The notes beneath the pieces are model-generated. The model did no database searches. It saw nothing but the letters and a program-made list of their open reading frames with translations, and was not told where the DNA came from. A DNA stretch of 64,000 bases from an uncultured Selenomonadales bacterium (GTDB lineage: Bacteria > Bacillota > Negativicutes > Acidaminococcales > Acidaminococcaceae): assembly GCA_900315925.1 (NCBI GenBank), contig ONAV01000020.1, positions 1 through 64,000 on the forward strand, in the 5' to 3' direction. Within the stretch, counting starts at the first letter, position 1; each line of letters opens with the position of its first letter. Of this stretch, positions 9,078 through 17,289 are shown one piece after another. The translations under genes and the position numbers were made by a program.

Positions 9078-9608
9078 ATGTCGAAAAAAGCTGCAGTCTA
9101 TACCCGTACAGGCGATAAGGGAACCACCGGGCTCTATACCGGGGAACGCGTTTCCAAATGTTCTACACGGGTAGAATCTTACGGGAACCTGGATGAAATC
9201 ACTTCCGCGCTGGGCCTGGCCCGTTCGCTGGTAAAACGGGACGACGTAAAAGAAGCCATCTTTAATGTGCAGAAGCTGCTGATGTCCATGATGGCCGATG
9301 TGGCCAGCCTGAATCTGCCTCAGCCGTATATTACGGAAGAGCATGTAAAACTGTTTGAAAGCACCATCGATAAATTTGACGCGATGTTGCAGCCCCTGAG
9401 TCATTTTATTATTCCGGGGGATTCGCCCGGCGCCGGCGCGCTGGATATTGCCCGCACTACCACACGCCGTGCGGAACGCCAGTTGCTGCGCCTGAATGAG
9501 AACGAACCGGTAAACCCGCAGCTGCTCATCTGTGTGAACCGTCTGTCCGACCTGTGCTTTATTCTGGCCCGTGTAGAAACAGAAGTGGGCGTGGAAAAAG
9601 AAAAATAA
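9078..9608 (+). CDS. PduO-type ATP:cob(I)alamin adenosyltransferase
   Basis: Adds the 5'-deoxyadenosyl group to cob(I)alamin to form the coenzyme. The 176-aa protein shows the N-terminal ATP-binding loop TRTGDKGTTGLYTG, then SYGNLDEITSALGLAR, and the C-terminal LLICVNRLSDLCFILARVE with the conserved N-R-L-S-D core of the PduO/MMAB family. AAGGAGG lies 9 bases upstream of the start. It stands alone between two terminators, well apart from the cobU-cobC block near 58.5-62.7 kb, but belongs to the same pathway. Confidence 0.93.
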   Translation: MSKKAAVYTRTGDKGTTGLYTGERVSKCSTRVESYGNLDEITSALGLARSLVKRDDVKEAIFNVQKLLMSMMADVASLNLPQPYITEEHVKLFESTIDKFDAMLQPLSHFIIPGDSPGAGALDIARTTTRRAERQLLRLNENEPVNPQLLICVNRLSDLCFILARVETEVGVEKEK

Positions 9609-9626
9609 AATTACAGCGTAATGAAT

Positions 9627-9658
9627 CAAGCCTCCTGACACAGAGTCGGGAGGCTTTT
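9627..9658 (+). terminator. Rho-independent terminator
   Basis: Stem AAGCCTCC / GGAGGCTT around a 13-base loop, then TTTT. Ends the adenosyltransferase unit. Confidence 0.8.
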
Positions 9659-9676
9659 GACAGCTAATTTGAAACC

Positions 9677-10108
9677 GTGGTGAACAAAATGAAATTCAAA
9701 TATGTCCGTATCCAGGGCAAGGCCTTAGCGAAGAACACAATGCACGCGAAAGGCATCTTCAGCATGTGCTGGCAGATGATCCAGCAGGATGTTATGACCG
9801 GAGAGGACGCAGACCTTTTCCGGGAGATCGACAGCTGGTTTGCGGAAAACCTTCCATGGCCGCCTCCCTGCAAAAAGCAGGAACCTGTTGTGTGCTGGTT
9901 CAAAACGGAGAACGCCGAAGAGATGCTGAAAATGATTCGGCCTGCCATGTGGCTGCTGGAACGGTACAACCATCCGTATTATGTTGTGTATACGAACACG
10001 CCGGGCGAAATCGTGTACGAGGATAAATACCAGATTGCGGCAAAAGCAGACGGGGTTCTCCAAATTGACGAGTTACAGCCATCCTGGTCACCGAAAGAAA
10101 CGGAATGA
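9677..10108 (+). CDS. Hypothetical protein
   Basis: I recognise no family. The 143-aa product is soluble, rich in Trp and Met, with a proline run (NLPWPPPCKKQE) in the middle and a compact alpha/beta second half (ERYNHPYYVVYTNTPGEIVYEDKYQIAA). There is no signal peptide or membrane segment. The start may be the GTG at 9677 or the Met three codons later; neither has a strong ribosome site. The conserved-looking strand pattern argues for a real gene, but it could be lineage-specific. Confidence 0.6.
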   Translation: MVNKMKFKYVRIQGKALAKNTMHAKGIFSMCWQMIQQDVMTGEDADLFREIDSWFAENLPWPPPCKKQEPVVCWFKTENAEEMLKMIRPAMWLLERYNHPYYVVYTNTPGEIVYEDKYQIAAKADGVLQIDELQPSWSPKETE

Positions 10109-10154
10109 CAAATTCACATTTTTCTTATAAATAATGGTAGATTTTTCCCCGACA

Positions 10155-10260
10155 GTTTTGTTATAATAAACTAATAAGCTGATTATTACAGTTTGTTATC
10201 ATAAACTAACAGGCTGACTATTACGGTTTTGTTATCATAAACCAATAAACGGATTGTTGA
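10155..10260 (+). repeat. Three 35-bp tandem repeats upstream of the GGDEF/EAL gene
   Basis: Three consecutive imperfect copies of a 35-36 base unit (10155-10190, 10191-10225, 10226-10260). Each begins GTTTTGTTAT(A/C)ATAAAC and is followed by a GCTGATTATTAC-like part. The first copy contains TATAAT. They end about 30 bases before the start codon, so a regulator-binding or multi-start promoter role is plausible. Confidence 0.7.
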
Positions 10261-10292
10261 TAAAGTAAGACAGCAAAGGAAGATGCATACGT

Positions 10293-13235
10293 ATGGCTGG
10301 ATATAAGTACAGTAAAAGTGCTCAGCAGGTTCTGGAACGTTCCGTAATTCCTTTTGTCGTTTTCCAGAGACTGGCTGATCGGATTGTGCCCCTTGTTATT
10401 TCCGCAGGGTTCTGTGACTTGTTTGCCCATACAAGAGAAGAAGCCCTTGCGCTGTTGAATCACGATATGTATATGAATGTGCACCCGGATGATAAGGACA
10501 GGCTCCTTGCCGAGGTCAACCGTTTTATTTCCAAAGGCGGAAGTTTAAATATCGTGTTCCGGCTTAAAACAGAAAAGCGTAAAGACGATATGATTGTGCA
10601 TCTCCAGGGAGAACGGCTCATTGCCGAGGACGGTACCCGTCTGACTATCGTCTGGTTCACAAGCGAAGGCTTTTATTCCGCGAAAAATGTAGATCATAAT
10701 GGGCTGGCCCGTTCCTTTAATGCGTTGCTGCGTGAAGAGACCATGATCCATAAGGCATCTTATGATGGTCTTACCGGTCTTCCCAACATGGCGAACTTTT
10801 TTAAACTGGCAGACGCTGCCCGGAGCCGGAAGAAAGCCTTTATTTATTGTGACTTCTGCGGTCTGACCGGGTTTAACCGTAAGAACGGATATGCGGAAGG
10901 CGATAAGCTGATTCAGGCCTTTGCCGAACTTCTTGTAGCGTATTTCGGAAAAGAAAGCTGTTGCCGCATTGCCCAGGATAATTTTGCGGTTTATACCGAC
11001 GAGGACGGTCTGGAAGCAAAACTGGAGAAGCTGTTTGAAGAATGGCATTCCCTGAACGACGGAAAATCACTGCCGGTGCGGGCCGGGATTTACGTGGATG
11101 ACAATCCCCAACTGGAAATCGGCGTCGCCTGCGACCGGGCCAAGATGGCATGCAACGTGCACCGCAACAGTTATGTGTCGGTTTATGAATACTTCACAGA
11201 GAAGTTGCAGGAAAAGGATGCGGTCCGGCAGTATATTCTGGATAATCTGGACAGGGCTATGCAGGAAAAATGGATTAAAGCGTATCTTCAGCCAATCGTC
11301 CGTGCCGTCAATGAAAAGGTCTGCGATGTGGAAGCGTTGGCCAGGTGGGTTGATCCGGAAAATGGCGTCCTGTCCCCGGCCTCGTTTATTCCGGTGCTGG
11401 AAGATGCAGGACTGATTTACAAGCTGGATCTGTACATGCTGGACCGGGTTTTGGAAATTATTAAATTACAAATAGACGCAGGCTTTAACGTAATTCCCCA
11501 TTCGATCAACCTGTCCCGTTCTGATTTCGATGCCTGCGACATAGTGGAGGAAATCCGCAAGCGGGTAGATGCTTCCGGAGTCGACCGCAATAAGATTACC
11601 ATTGAAATCACAGAGAGCGTCCTCGGTAACGACCTGGTATTTATGAAGGAACAGGTAGAGAGCTTCCGGAAACTCGGTTTTCCGGTGTGGATGGATGACT
11701 TTGGCAGCGGCTATTCCTCCATGGACGTATTACAGAGCATCCACTTCGACCTCATTAAGTTTGATATGAGTTTCATGAAAAAATATGATGAGGGCGGCAA
11801 TGCAAAAGTTATCCTGACCGAATTGATGAGAATGGCGACATCCCTGGGGGTAGATACCGTCTGTGAAGGTGTGGAAACCGCATCGCAGGTTCGCTTCCTG
11901 CAGGAAATCGGCTGTTCAAAACTCCAGGGTTATTACTACAGTAAACCCATCTCTTTACAAACGTTTCTGGAGATGGATCAAAAGAACGCCCTGATTGAAA
12001 ATGAAAATCCGAAGGAGTCCGATTATTATGAAAGCATCGGGCGGGTGAACCTGTTCGACCTTGGGGTGATTGCCAGCGGGGACGATAATGCCCTCCAGCG
12101 TTCTTTCAACACGGTCCCGATTGCAGTTTTGGAAATTAACGGTGACAAAGCCAGATATTTACGCAGCAACCGTTCTTACCAGCTTTTTGCCAAACGGTTT
12201 TTCAATTATGATATTTCAAATCATCTGTTTGACCTCAAGAATCCGGAAGGTGCAAAATGGTCTAATTATCTTTCCGAAGTTAAGCGGTGTTGTGAGAGTG
12301 GAAACAGTTTATTCTTTGACGGAAAGGCGTCAGACGGATTCGTATTCCATTTCTTTGCGCGCCGGCTTCACGTGAATCCGGTCACGGGAGCGACGGCCGT
12401 TTCCATGGCTGTACTCTCCGTCTCGGAACCAGATGAGAAGACGACCTATGCGGATATTGCGCAATCCCTTGCCGCCGACTACTACAATCTTTTTGTAATC
12501 GATCTGGATTCCGACGAATATACGGAATATTCTTCCCGAATCGGAGTGGAAGAGCTGTCGATCGTACGGCGCGGGAAAGATTTCTTTGCGTCGGCAAAGC
12601 GCGATACCATGACCCGCATCTATGAGGAAGACAGAGCGCCGTTTCTGGCACTGTTTACCAAAGAGAACGTTCTCCGTGATCTGGACAGACAGGGCGTGTT
12701 CACGACGACCTACCGCTTAATCGATACCGGAACGCCGATGTATGTGAATATGAAGATTACCCGGCTGCGGGGCGGGAACCGGCTGATTCTGGGCGTCAGT
12801 ATTATTGATGCGCACATGAAGCAGCTGGAAGAAGATAAAAAGCTGCGACAGGAACGGATCTCGCTAGGGAGAATCGCCGCCCTGTCTCCGGACTATATCG
12901 TCCTGTATACGATCGATCCTGTAACCGGTCATTATATCCAGTACAATGCGTCAAAGGAATATGAGAGCTTCGGCCTGGCAAAGCAGGGGGACGATTTCTT
13001 CGGCGACGTTGTGCGCGATGCTCCGAAAGCCATTGCTCCGGATGATATAGAGAGACATCTGCGTATTTTCACGAAAGATAATATGCTGCGGGAGATACGG
13101 GAACACGGTTTATTTATCCATAAGTACCGGTTGCTGCTGGGTGGGAAGACCGTACCGGCAGGTCTGAAAGCCACGCTGATCCGGGAAAGCGACGGAGAAA
13201 AAATCATTCTTGGCGTAACCATTGAGGAAGGATAA
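10293..13235 (+). CDS. PAS / degenerate GGDEF / EAL cyclic-di-GMP phosphodiesterase
   Basis: A 980-aa cytoplasmic signalling protein. Residues about 1-130 are PAS-like. Residues about 150-300 form a GGDEF domain that keeps the DGLTGLPN entry motif but has AQDNF in place of GGDEF, so cyclase activity is unlikely. Residues about 310-560 are an EAL domain with intact catalytic set: EALARW, SINLSRSDF, ITESV, DDFGSGYSS, IKFDMSFMK, CEGVET, LQGYYYSKP. The last 400 residues contain three PAS-like units, two of them clear paralogues sharing the pattern KxxDFFxxxxRDxxxxIxxxD and an FTKxNxLRxxxxxGxF stretch. Predicted role: hydrolysis of c-di-GMP under sensory control. A tandem repeat and a terminator flank it. 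Confidence 0.9.
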   Translation: MAGYKYSKSAQQVLERSVIPFVVFQRLADRIVPLVISAGFCDLFAHTREEALALLNHDMYMNVHPDDKDRLLAEVNRFISKGGSLNIVFRLKTEKRKDDMIVHLQGERLIAEDGTRLTIVWFTSEGFYSAKNVDHNGLARSFNALLREETMIHKASYDGLTGLPNMANFFKLADAARSRKKAFIYCDFCGLTGFNRKNGYAEGDKLIQAFAELLVAYFGKESCCRIAQDNFAVYTDEDGLEAKLEKLFEEWHSLNDGKSLPVRAGIYVDDNPQLEIGVACDRAKMACNVHRNSYVSVYEYFTEKLQEKDAVRQYILDNLDRAMQEKWIKAYLQPIVRAVNEKVCDVEALARWVDPENGVLSPASFIPVLEDAGLIYKLDLYMLDRVLEIIKLQIDAGFNVIPHSINLSRSDFDACDIVEEIRKRVDASGVDRNKITIEITESVLGNDLVFMKEQVESFRKLGFPVWMDDFGSGYSSMDVLQSIHFDLIKFDMSFMKKYDEGGNAKVILTELMRMATSLGVDTVCEGVETASQVRFLQEIGCSKLQGYYYSKPISLQTFLEMDQKNALIENENPKESDYYESIGRVNLFDLGVIASGDDNALQRSFNTVPIAVLEINGDKARYLRSNRSYQLFAKRFFNYDISNHLFDLKNPEGAKWSNYLSEVKRCCESGNSLFFDGKASDGFVFHFFARRLHVNPVTGATAVSMAVLSVSEPDEKTTYADIAQSLAADYYNLFVIDLDSDEYTEYSSRIGVEELSIVRRGKDFFASAKRDTMTRIYEEDRAPFLALFTKENVLRDLDRQGVFTTTYRLIDTGTPMYVNMKITRLRGGNRLILGVSIIDAHMKQLEEDKKLRQERISLGRIAALSPDYIVLYTIDPVTGHYIQYNASKEYESFGLAKQGDDFFGDVVRDAPKAIAPDDIERHLRIFTKDNMLREIREHGLFIHKYRLLLGGKTVPAGLKATLIRESDGEKIILGVTIEEG

Positions 13236-13271
13236 ACCGAAAAACATTTGAAAGATTTCTTACATGAGCTC

Positions 13272-13307
13272 ACAGCCGTGGAATTTATTTTCCACGGTTG
13301 TTTTTTT
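13272..13307 (+). terminator. Rho-independent terminator after the EAL gene
   Basis: Stem ACAGCCGTGGAA / TTCCACGGTTGT with a 6-base loop, then seven T. The same stem sequence recurs in the terminator at 15994-16022. Between here and dinB the 330-base gap also holds a fragment like the end of the 3418 element (13359-13376) and the dinB promoter. Confidence 0.9.
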
Positions 13308-13404
13308 GTCTTCGTTTTACACAGCGGAAACGGTTGGATAAAAACCAATGCAAAAATTTAATCAGCGTTTCCTTACTTTTGTTCCGGTCATGGTACTTAT
13401 TTAC

Positions 13405-13453
13405 TTTTCATTTTTCAAAAACTGTGATACAATATATAGCGAACAAAAGTTTT
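13405..13453 (+). promoter_or_regulatory. dinB promoter with LexA (SOS) box
   Basis: TTTTCA (13405-13410), 17-base spacer, TACAAT (13428-13433). A Firmicutes-type LexA site CGAACAAAAGTTTT lies at 13440-13453, close to the consensus CGAACRNRYGTTYG and where the transcription start would be. Its place in front of an error-prone polymerase supports SOS control. Confidence 0.55.
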
Positions 13454-13565
13454 GATTAACGAAAAGTAAAAACAAATATTGCGAAAGAAACAAAGTTAAA
13501 TCTAAATCGTATTGCATGAACAAATTTTTGAAATTGTTTCCACAATCTCTGAAAGCGTGTTTCGT

Positions 13566-14813
13566 ATGCGTTCAATCCTGCACGTTGATATGAATAATTT
13601 TTACGCTTCCGTGGAGTGCCTGTACCGTCCGGAAATCCGCAATCATCCTGTGGCGGTGGCGGGAGACCCGCTGAACCGGCACGGCATCATACTGGCCAAG
13701 AACATGATCGCCAAAAAGCTGGGCGTGACCACCGGCGAAGCCATCTGGGAAGCGAAGCAGAAAGCGCCGGGGCTGGTGCTGGTGCCGCCGGACTACAAAA
13801 AATATCTGCACTTTTCCCGCATGGCCCGGGAAATTTATTACGAATACTCCGACCAAGTGGAGGCTTTCGGGCTGGACGAAAACTGGATCGACCTGACGCA
13901 GTCGCTGCCGTATCTGCACAGCGATCCGGTGAGCGTGGCCAACACGATCCGCCGGCGGGTGAAGGAAGAACTGGGCGTGACGGTCAGCGTAGGCGTTTCC
14001 TTCAATAAAATATTTGCCAAACTGGGCAGCGACTTGAAAAAACCGGATGCCACCACGGTCATCCCGTACGAACAGTTCCGGGAAATCGTGTGGCCGATGC
14101 CGGTGAGCGATTTGCTGTACGTGGGACGATCCACCGCCCGAAAGCTGGAACTGATCGCCGTGAACACCATTGGGGACCTGGCGCGGACGGACGTTGCCGT
14201 TTTACGGCGCAGGCTAGGGAAGTGGGGCGAGATCCTCTGGCTGTTCGCCAATGGCATGGACATCTCTCCGGTACGGAAGATCAGCGAAAGCGAGCAGATC
14301 AAAAGCATCGGCAACGGCACTACCTGTCCCCGGGATCTGCAGACGGAGCAGGACGTGCGGCTGGTGTTTACCGTGCTGGCGGAATCCGTGGCAGCACGGT
14401 TGCGGGACTGCTGCGTAAAATGCCGGGGTGTGCAGATCTTTTTGCGGGACAATGCGCTGTTCACTATATCACGGCAAAAGAAAATGGAATATCCCTGCTG
14501 CACCTCCGGACCGATCCTGGAGACGGCTATGGAACTGTTCCGGCAGCATTACCGCTGGCAGAAGCCGCTGCGCAGCCTCAGCCTCTCCGCTATTTACCTG
14601 GTGACTGCCAACCGGCACATGCAGCTTTCTCTGTTCGATGACACGGCGGAACAGCTGCTGGTGCAGGAACAGCTTGAAAAGACCATCGACATGCTGCGGT
14701 ACCGTTTCGGGCACAACGCCGTGCTGCGGGCCAGCGCGCTGCTGGATCCAAAGCTGACAGGCTTCAACCCGAAGGAAGACCACACCATCCATCCGTACAG
14801 TTATTTCAGGTGA
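13566..14813 (+). CDS. dinB: Y-family DNA polymerase IV (DinB-like)
   Basis: Translesion DNA polymerase (415 aa from ATG 13566). The metal-binding Asp is in ILHVDMNNFYASVE. The second acidic motif reads AFGLDENWIDLT instead of the usual YSIDEAFLD, but keeps D and E. Fingers/palm motifs PVAVAGDPLNRHGIILAKN and SVGVSFNKIFAKLGSDLKKPDATTVI are clear, then helix-hairpin-helix and little-finger domains. The frame extends upstream to 13512; the conserved family start MRSILHVDM favours 13566, although no strong ribosome site is present for either. The variant second motif places it in a DinB subgroup common in Firmicutes. SOS regulation is inferred from the upstream LexA-like box. Confidence 0.9.
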   Translation: MRSILHVDMNNFYASVECLYRPEIRNHPVAVAGDPLNRHGIILAKNMIAKKLGVTTGEAIWEAKQKAPGLVLVPPDYKKYLHFSRMAREIYYEYSDQVEAFGLDENWIDLTQSLPYLHSDPVSVANTIRRRVKEELGVTVSVGVSFNKIFAKLGSDLKKPDATTVIPYEQFREIVWPMPVSDLLYVGRSTARKLELIAVNTIGDLARTDVAVLRRRLGKWGEILWLFANGMDISPVRKISESEQIKSIGNGTTCPRDLQTEQDVRLVFTVLAESVAARLRDCCVKCRGVQIFLRDNALFTISRQKKMEYPCCTSGPILETAMELFRQHYRWQKPLRSLSLSAIYLVTANRHMQLSLFDDTAEQLLVQEQLEKTIDMLRYRFGHNAVLRASALLDPKLTGFNPKEDHTIHPYSYFR

Positions 14814-14843
14814 CGACGACGAAAAAAATTGATTTAGGAAAAC

Positions 14844-14891
14844 GTGACGATTTGTCACCTTATTGTTGTTACGGCTTCTATGTGATATAAT
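14844..14891 (+). promoter_or_regulatory. Promoter and upstream dyad of the ECF sigma gene
   Basis: Dyad GTGAC-gattt-GTCAC (14844-14858) is followed by TTGTTG (14863-14868), a 17-base spacer and TATAAT (14886-14891). The dyad sits just upstream of -35, as for an activator. This promoter rules out translation starts before about 14900. Confidence 0.55.
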
Positions 14892-14952
14892 AATTAATGT
14901 AATAGTTTTTTTAATAAAAATTAGTTGTTTGCCTGCTTACGGGTGGATGATT

Positions 14953-15477
14953 ATGATTCGAGTCGTTAATACAAAGAAAGAAAACGATTTGTCGTTTGAT
15001 GAAATTTATCAGGAATATTACCGCCGCGTGTTCAACTACGCATTCGGCCGTCTTTTGCATCGGGAAGAAGCGGAAGACGCAACGGCGGAGGTATTCCTTG
15101 TTTTGCTGCAAAATTTACAGAGTTATGATCCGAAACGAGGCAGTGTTGGTACATGGATTAACCGGATCACCCATAATGCGGTGGAAAATTACTGCCGCAA
15201 GGCGTACCGGCGCAAAGAGTTTCCCACCGCGGAACTGATCCGGGAAAAAGAAGGGGAATGGGAACCGGAACAGCCGGCCAACCGACGGGCGTACCACATC
15301 CTGCGGCAGCTTTCCGAAGAGGAACGCGCGTTTTTGGCACTTCGGTACGAGCTGGACATGACGAATGCGGAAATCGGGGAACTGATGGGAGTGAGTCCGG
15401 TATCTGTCAGCCAGCGTTATCATCGTCTGCTGGAAAAATGCAGGAAGCTGGACAAGAATCCCAAAAAAAATTTATAA
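14953..15477 (+). CDS. ECF-type RNA polymerase sigma factor
   Basis: A 174-aa group IV sigma factor. Region 2 (about 15-80: IYQEYYRRVFNYAFGRLLHREEAEDATAEVF, then the YDPKRGSVGTWINRITHNAVENYCRK DNA-melting part) is joined to region 4 (about 115-165: LSEEERAFLALRYELDMTNAEIGELMGVSPVSVSQRYHRLL), a helix-turn-helix for -35 recognition. The frame is open from 14863, but the promoter lies there; ATG 14953 has GGGTGG 6 bases upstream. No anti-sigma membrane gene follows. The next gene is a double-glycine peptide with its own dyad-containing promoter, which may be this factor's target. Confidence 0.88.
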   Translation: MIRVVNTKKENDLSFDEIYQEYYRRVFNYAFGRLLHREEAEDATAEVFLVLLQNLQSYDPKRGSVGTWINRITHNAVENYCRKAYRRKEFPTAELIREKEGEWEPEQPANRRAYHILRQLSEEERAFLALRYELDMTNAEIGELMGVSPVSVSQRYHRLLEKCRKLDKNPKKNL

Positions 15478-15490
15478 ATTTTTATAAAAC

Positions 15491-15526
15491 CTGTCAATTT
15501 TGACAGATGAGATTCGTATATATAAT
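15491..15526 (+). promoter_or_regulatory. Palindrome-containing promoter of the double-glycine peptide gene
   Basis: The 16-base palindrome CTGTCAATTTTGACAG (15491-15506) overlaps TTGACA (15500-15505). TATAAT follows at 15521-15526 with a short 15-base spacer. The short spacer and palindrome suggest an alternative sigma factor or a bound regulator. Confidence 0.45.
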
Positions 15527-15568
15527 TGAGCAGGTAAATTTCAGAATTCAGGAAAGGGGGAAATCCGA

Positions 15569-15910
15569 ATGGATGAAATGGACAGACTTTTCCGGCAGTC
15601 GGATTTTTCCGCAGAAAACGAAGGGCTGGGAACGCGGATATGGAACCGGTTGATCCGGCGTAAGGAAGAATCCGTCATTATGCCAATCCATAAAAACGAA
15701 ATCACAGAAGAAATGATGATGCAGGCGATGCAGTGCAAGGATGCCGATGAGCTGATCGCTTTGGCAAAGACCGGCGGTTACGAAATCACAAAAGAAGAAG
15801 CCGAAACCTACATGGCGGAACTTGAGGATTTCGAACTGGAGGACGAGCAGCTGAAGCTGGTAGCCGGAGGCAAGGGCTGGCAAAACTGTCAGGAACCGGA
15901 CAGCCATTGA
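15569..15910 (+). CDS. Nif11-like double-glycine leader peptide, possible RiPP precursor
   Basis: A 113-aa acidic protein. Residues 1-36 form a basic N-terminal part (DRLFRQSDFSAENEGLGTRIWNRL) of the kind found beside sigma factors in Clostridia. Residues about 38-100 resemble a Nif11-type leader (EITEEMMMQAMQCKDADELIALAKTGGYEITKEEAETYM) and end in FELEDEQLKLVAGG, a canonical double-glycine cleavage signal. After the GG only KGWQNCQEPDSH remains, a short core with one Cys. GGAAAGGGGG precedes the ATG. No modifying enzyme or peptidase-ABC exporter lies nearby, so maturation, if any, would act in trans. It may instead be a regulatory partner of the ECF factor that merely kept the motif. Confidence 0.7.
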   Translation: MDEMDRLFRQSDFSAENEGLGTRIWNRLIRRKEESVIMPIHKNEITEEMMMQAMQCKDADELIALAKTGGYEITKEEAETYMAELEDFELEDEQLKLVAGGKGWQNCQEPDSH

Positions 15911-15993
15911 GTAATCATTGCGGAAAGGCCGGGGACGACCGGAAATATCTTTTACATATTATCATTTATTAACTTATATTCGTAAAATTCTCA

Positions 15994-16022
15994 ACAGCCG
16001 TGGAAGTTCCACGGCTGTTTTG
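15994..16022 (+). terminator. Rho-independent terminator
   Basis: Perfect stem ACAGCCGTGGAA / TTCCACGGCTGT around a single base, then TTTT. Same stem family as 13272-13301. The remaining gap to 16188 contains a stop-limited 22-codon stretch of unknown origin and nothing else recognised. Confidence 0.85.
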
Positions 16023-16188
16023 GTATAATAGAATAAAATAGAATCATTATGAAACGGGGATAAATATTACTGGAGGAGGGAAGGCTGCTATCCTCGCTGT
16101 CATCGCGGACGGCGGGGAAGTTTACAAAGCGGAAGCGTGATTCGGTAACAAAACAGTTAATCATTAACAGCGAAAGGATGTAGATAAA

Positions 16189-17172
16189 ATGAAAAATCAG
16201 ACGATGTCATCAGAAACAGGCTATGGTATGACCGACTACTCCCGGAAGACCAGCTGGTATCAGATTCCGGATGCTGCCAGGGAGGTCGACACGATCTACA
16301 TTTACGCCACGGAGTACATCATGGGGAGCTTCGAAGAGGGATCCCCCGATTACGCGACGCTGGACAATGAGGAGATGTTGCAGGGCGTGGCAGGCGAGTA
16401 CATGATGCATGCGTCCGCCTTCGCGGATGCTACCAACGTGTTTGTGCCGTACTATCGCCAGGCCGGCTTACGGTACGCGGGGGAAATCCATAAGAAGACC
16501 GGGGACGTTAACGCGGCGCTTTCCGGTATGCCCTACGACGATATAACCGCCGCCCTGGACTACTACTTCGAGAACTGCAACGGGGGGCGTCCGTTTATCA
16601 TCGCGGGCCACAGCCAGGGCTCGTCCATGGTCCTGCTCCTGCTGAGTAAATATTTCAAAGACCATCCCGAGTATTGCAAGCGCATGGTCGTGGCCTACCC
16701 CATAGGCTACTCTGTCACCAAGGAGTACCTTGCGGCCAACCCGCACCTGAAGTTCGCCACCGGCGAAACGGATACGGGCGTTATCGTCAGCTGGAACACC
16801 GAGGGTCCCAAAAACGTGGAGGATAACGCCGTGAACGTGGTGGTGCTGCCGAATGCGATTTCCATCAACCCGCTGAACTGGAAGCTGGACGAGACATACG
16901 CCCCGGCCAGTGCAAACCTGGGTTCCCTCCTGCTGAATGAAGAAACCGGCGAGGCGGACATTGGCGATCTGGGCGCGGACGCGCAGCTGAATCTTGCCCG
17001 CGGTGTAGTCGTGACAAACGCCAAAGTCGTCCCGCTGCCGGAAGGGGAAGCCGAAGTCGCGGCTTCCTTCTTCGGACCGGACGGACGCCACGACTGCGAT
17101 TACATATACTACTACAACAACATCAGGGACAACGTGGCCAAGCGCATCGCAGCGTATAAGGCGGGCCGATAA
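16189..17172 (+). CDS. DUF3089 alpha/beta-hydrolase
   Basis: A 327-aa protein of the DUF3089 family, related to lipases. The nucleophile elbow GHSQGS is at about residues 141-146 and is preceded by the PFIIAGHSQG strand. The N-terminal half has the family pattern (IYIYATEYI..., FVPYYRQAGLRY). The acidic residue and the His are expected in the last third (HDCDYIYYYNNIRDNVAKRIAAY). No signal peptide is seen, so it is probably cytoplasmic. AAAGGA lies 10 bases upstream. The substrate is unknown; an ester or acyl-peptide is likely. It lies 118 bases before the degenerate carboxylesterase, so both may derive from one acquired unit. Confidence 0.85.
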   Translation: MKNQTMSSETGYGMTDYSRKTSWYQIPDAAREVDTIYIYATEYIMGSFEEGSPDYATLDNEEMLQGVAGEYMMHASAFADATNVFVPYYRQAGLRYAGEIHKKTGDVNAALSGMPYDDITAALDYYFENCNGGRPFIIAGHSQGSSMVLLLLSKYFKDHPEYCKRMVVAYPIGYSVTKEYLAANPHLKFATGETDTGVIVSWNTEGPKNVEDNAVNVVVLPNAISINPLNWKLDETYAPASANLGSLLLNEETGEADIGDLGADAQLNLARGVVVTNAKVVPLPEGEAEVAASFFGPDGRHDCDYIYYYNNIRDNVAKRIAAYKAGR

Positions 17173-17289
17173 CGGCAGGCGTGTGAAGAATTCGAAAATC
17201 CCTGGATTGGGATCAGGATATATTTCCTGACCAGACAGTATGTGTTTTGACAGGTCAGGCAAACAAAGAAATAGAAATTCAGGTGCAAC

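Noticed and set aside
16066-16137. Relic of a gene (GGGKAAILAVIADGGEVYKAEA then stop)
   Set aside because: Only 22 codons, no recognisable family and no upstream frame; cannot be supported.
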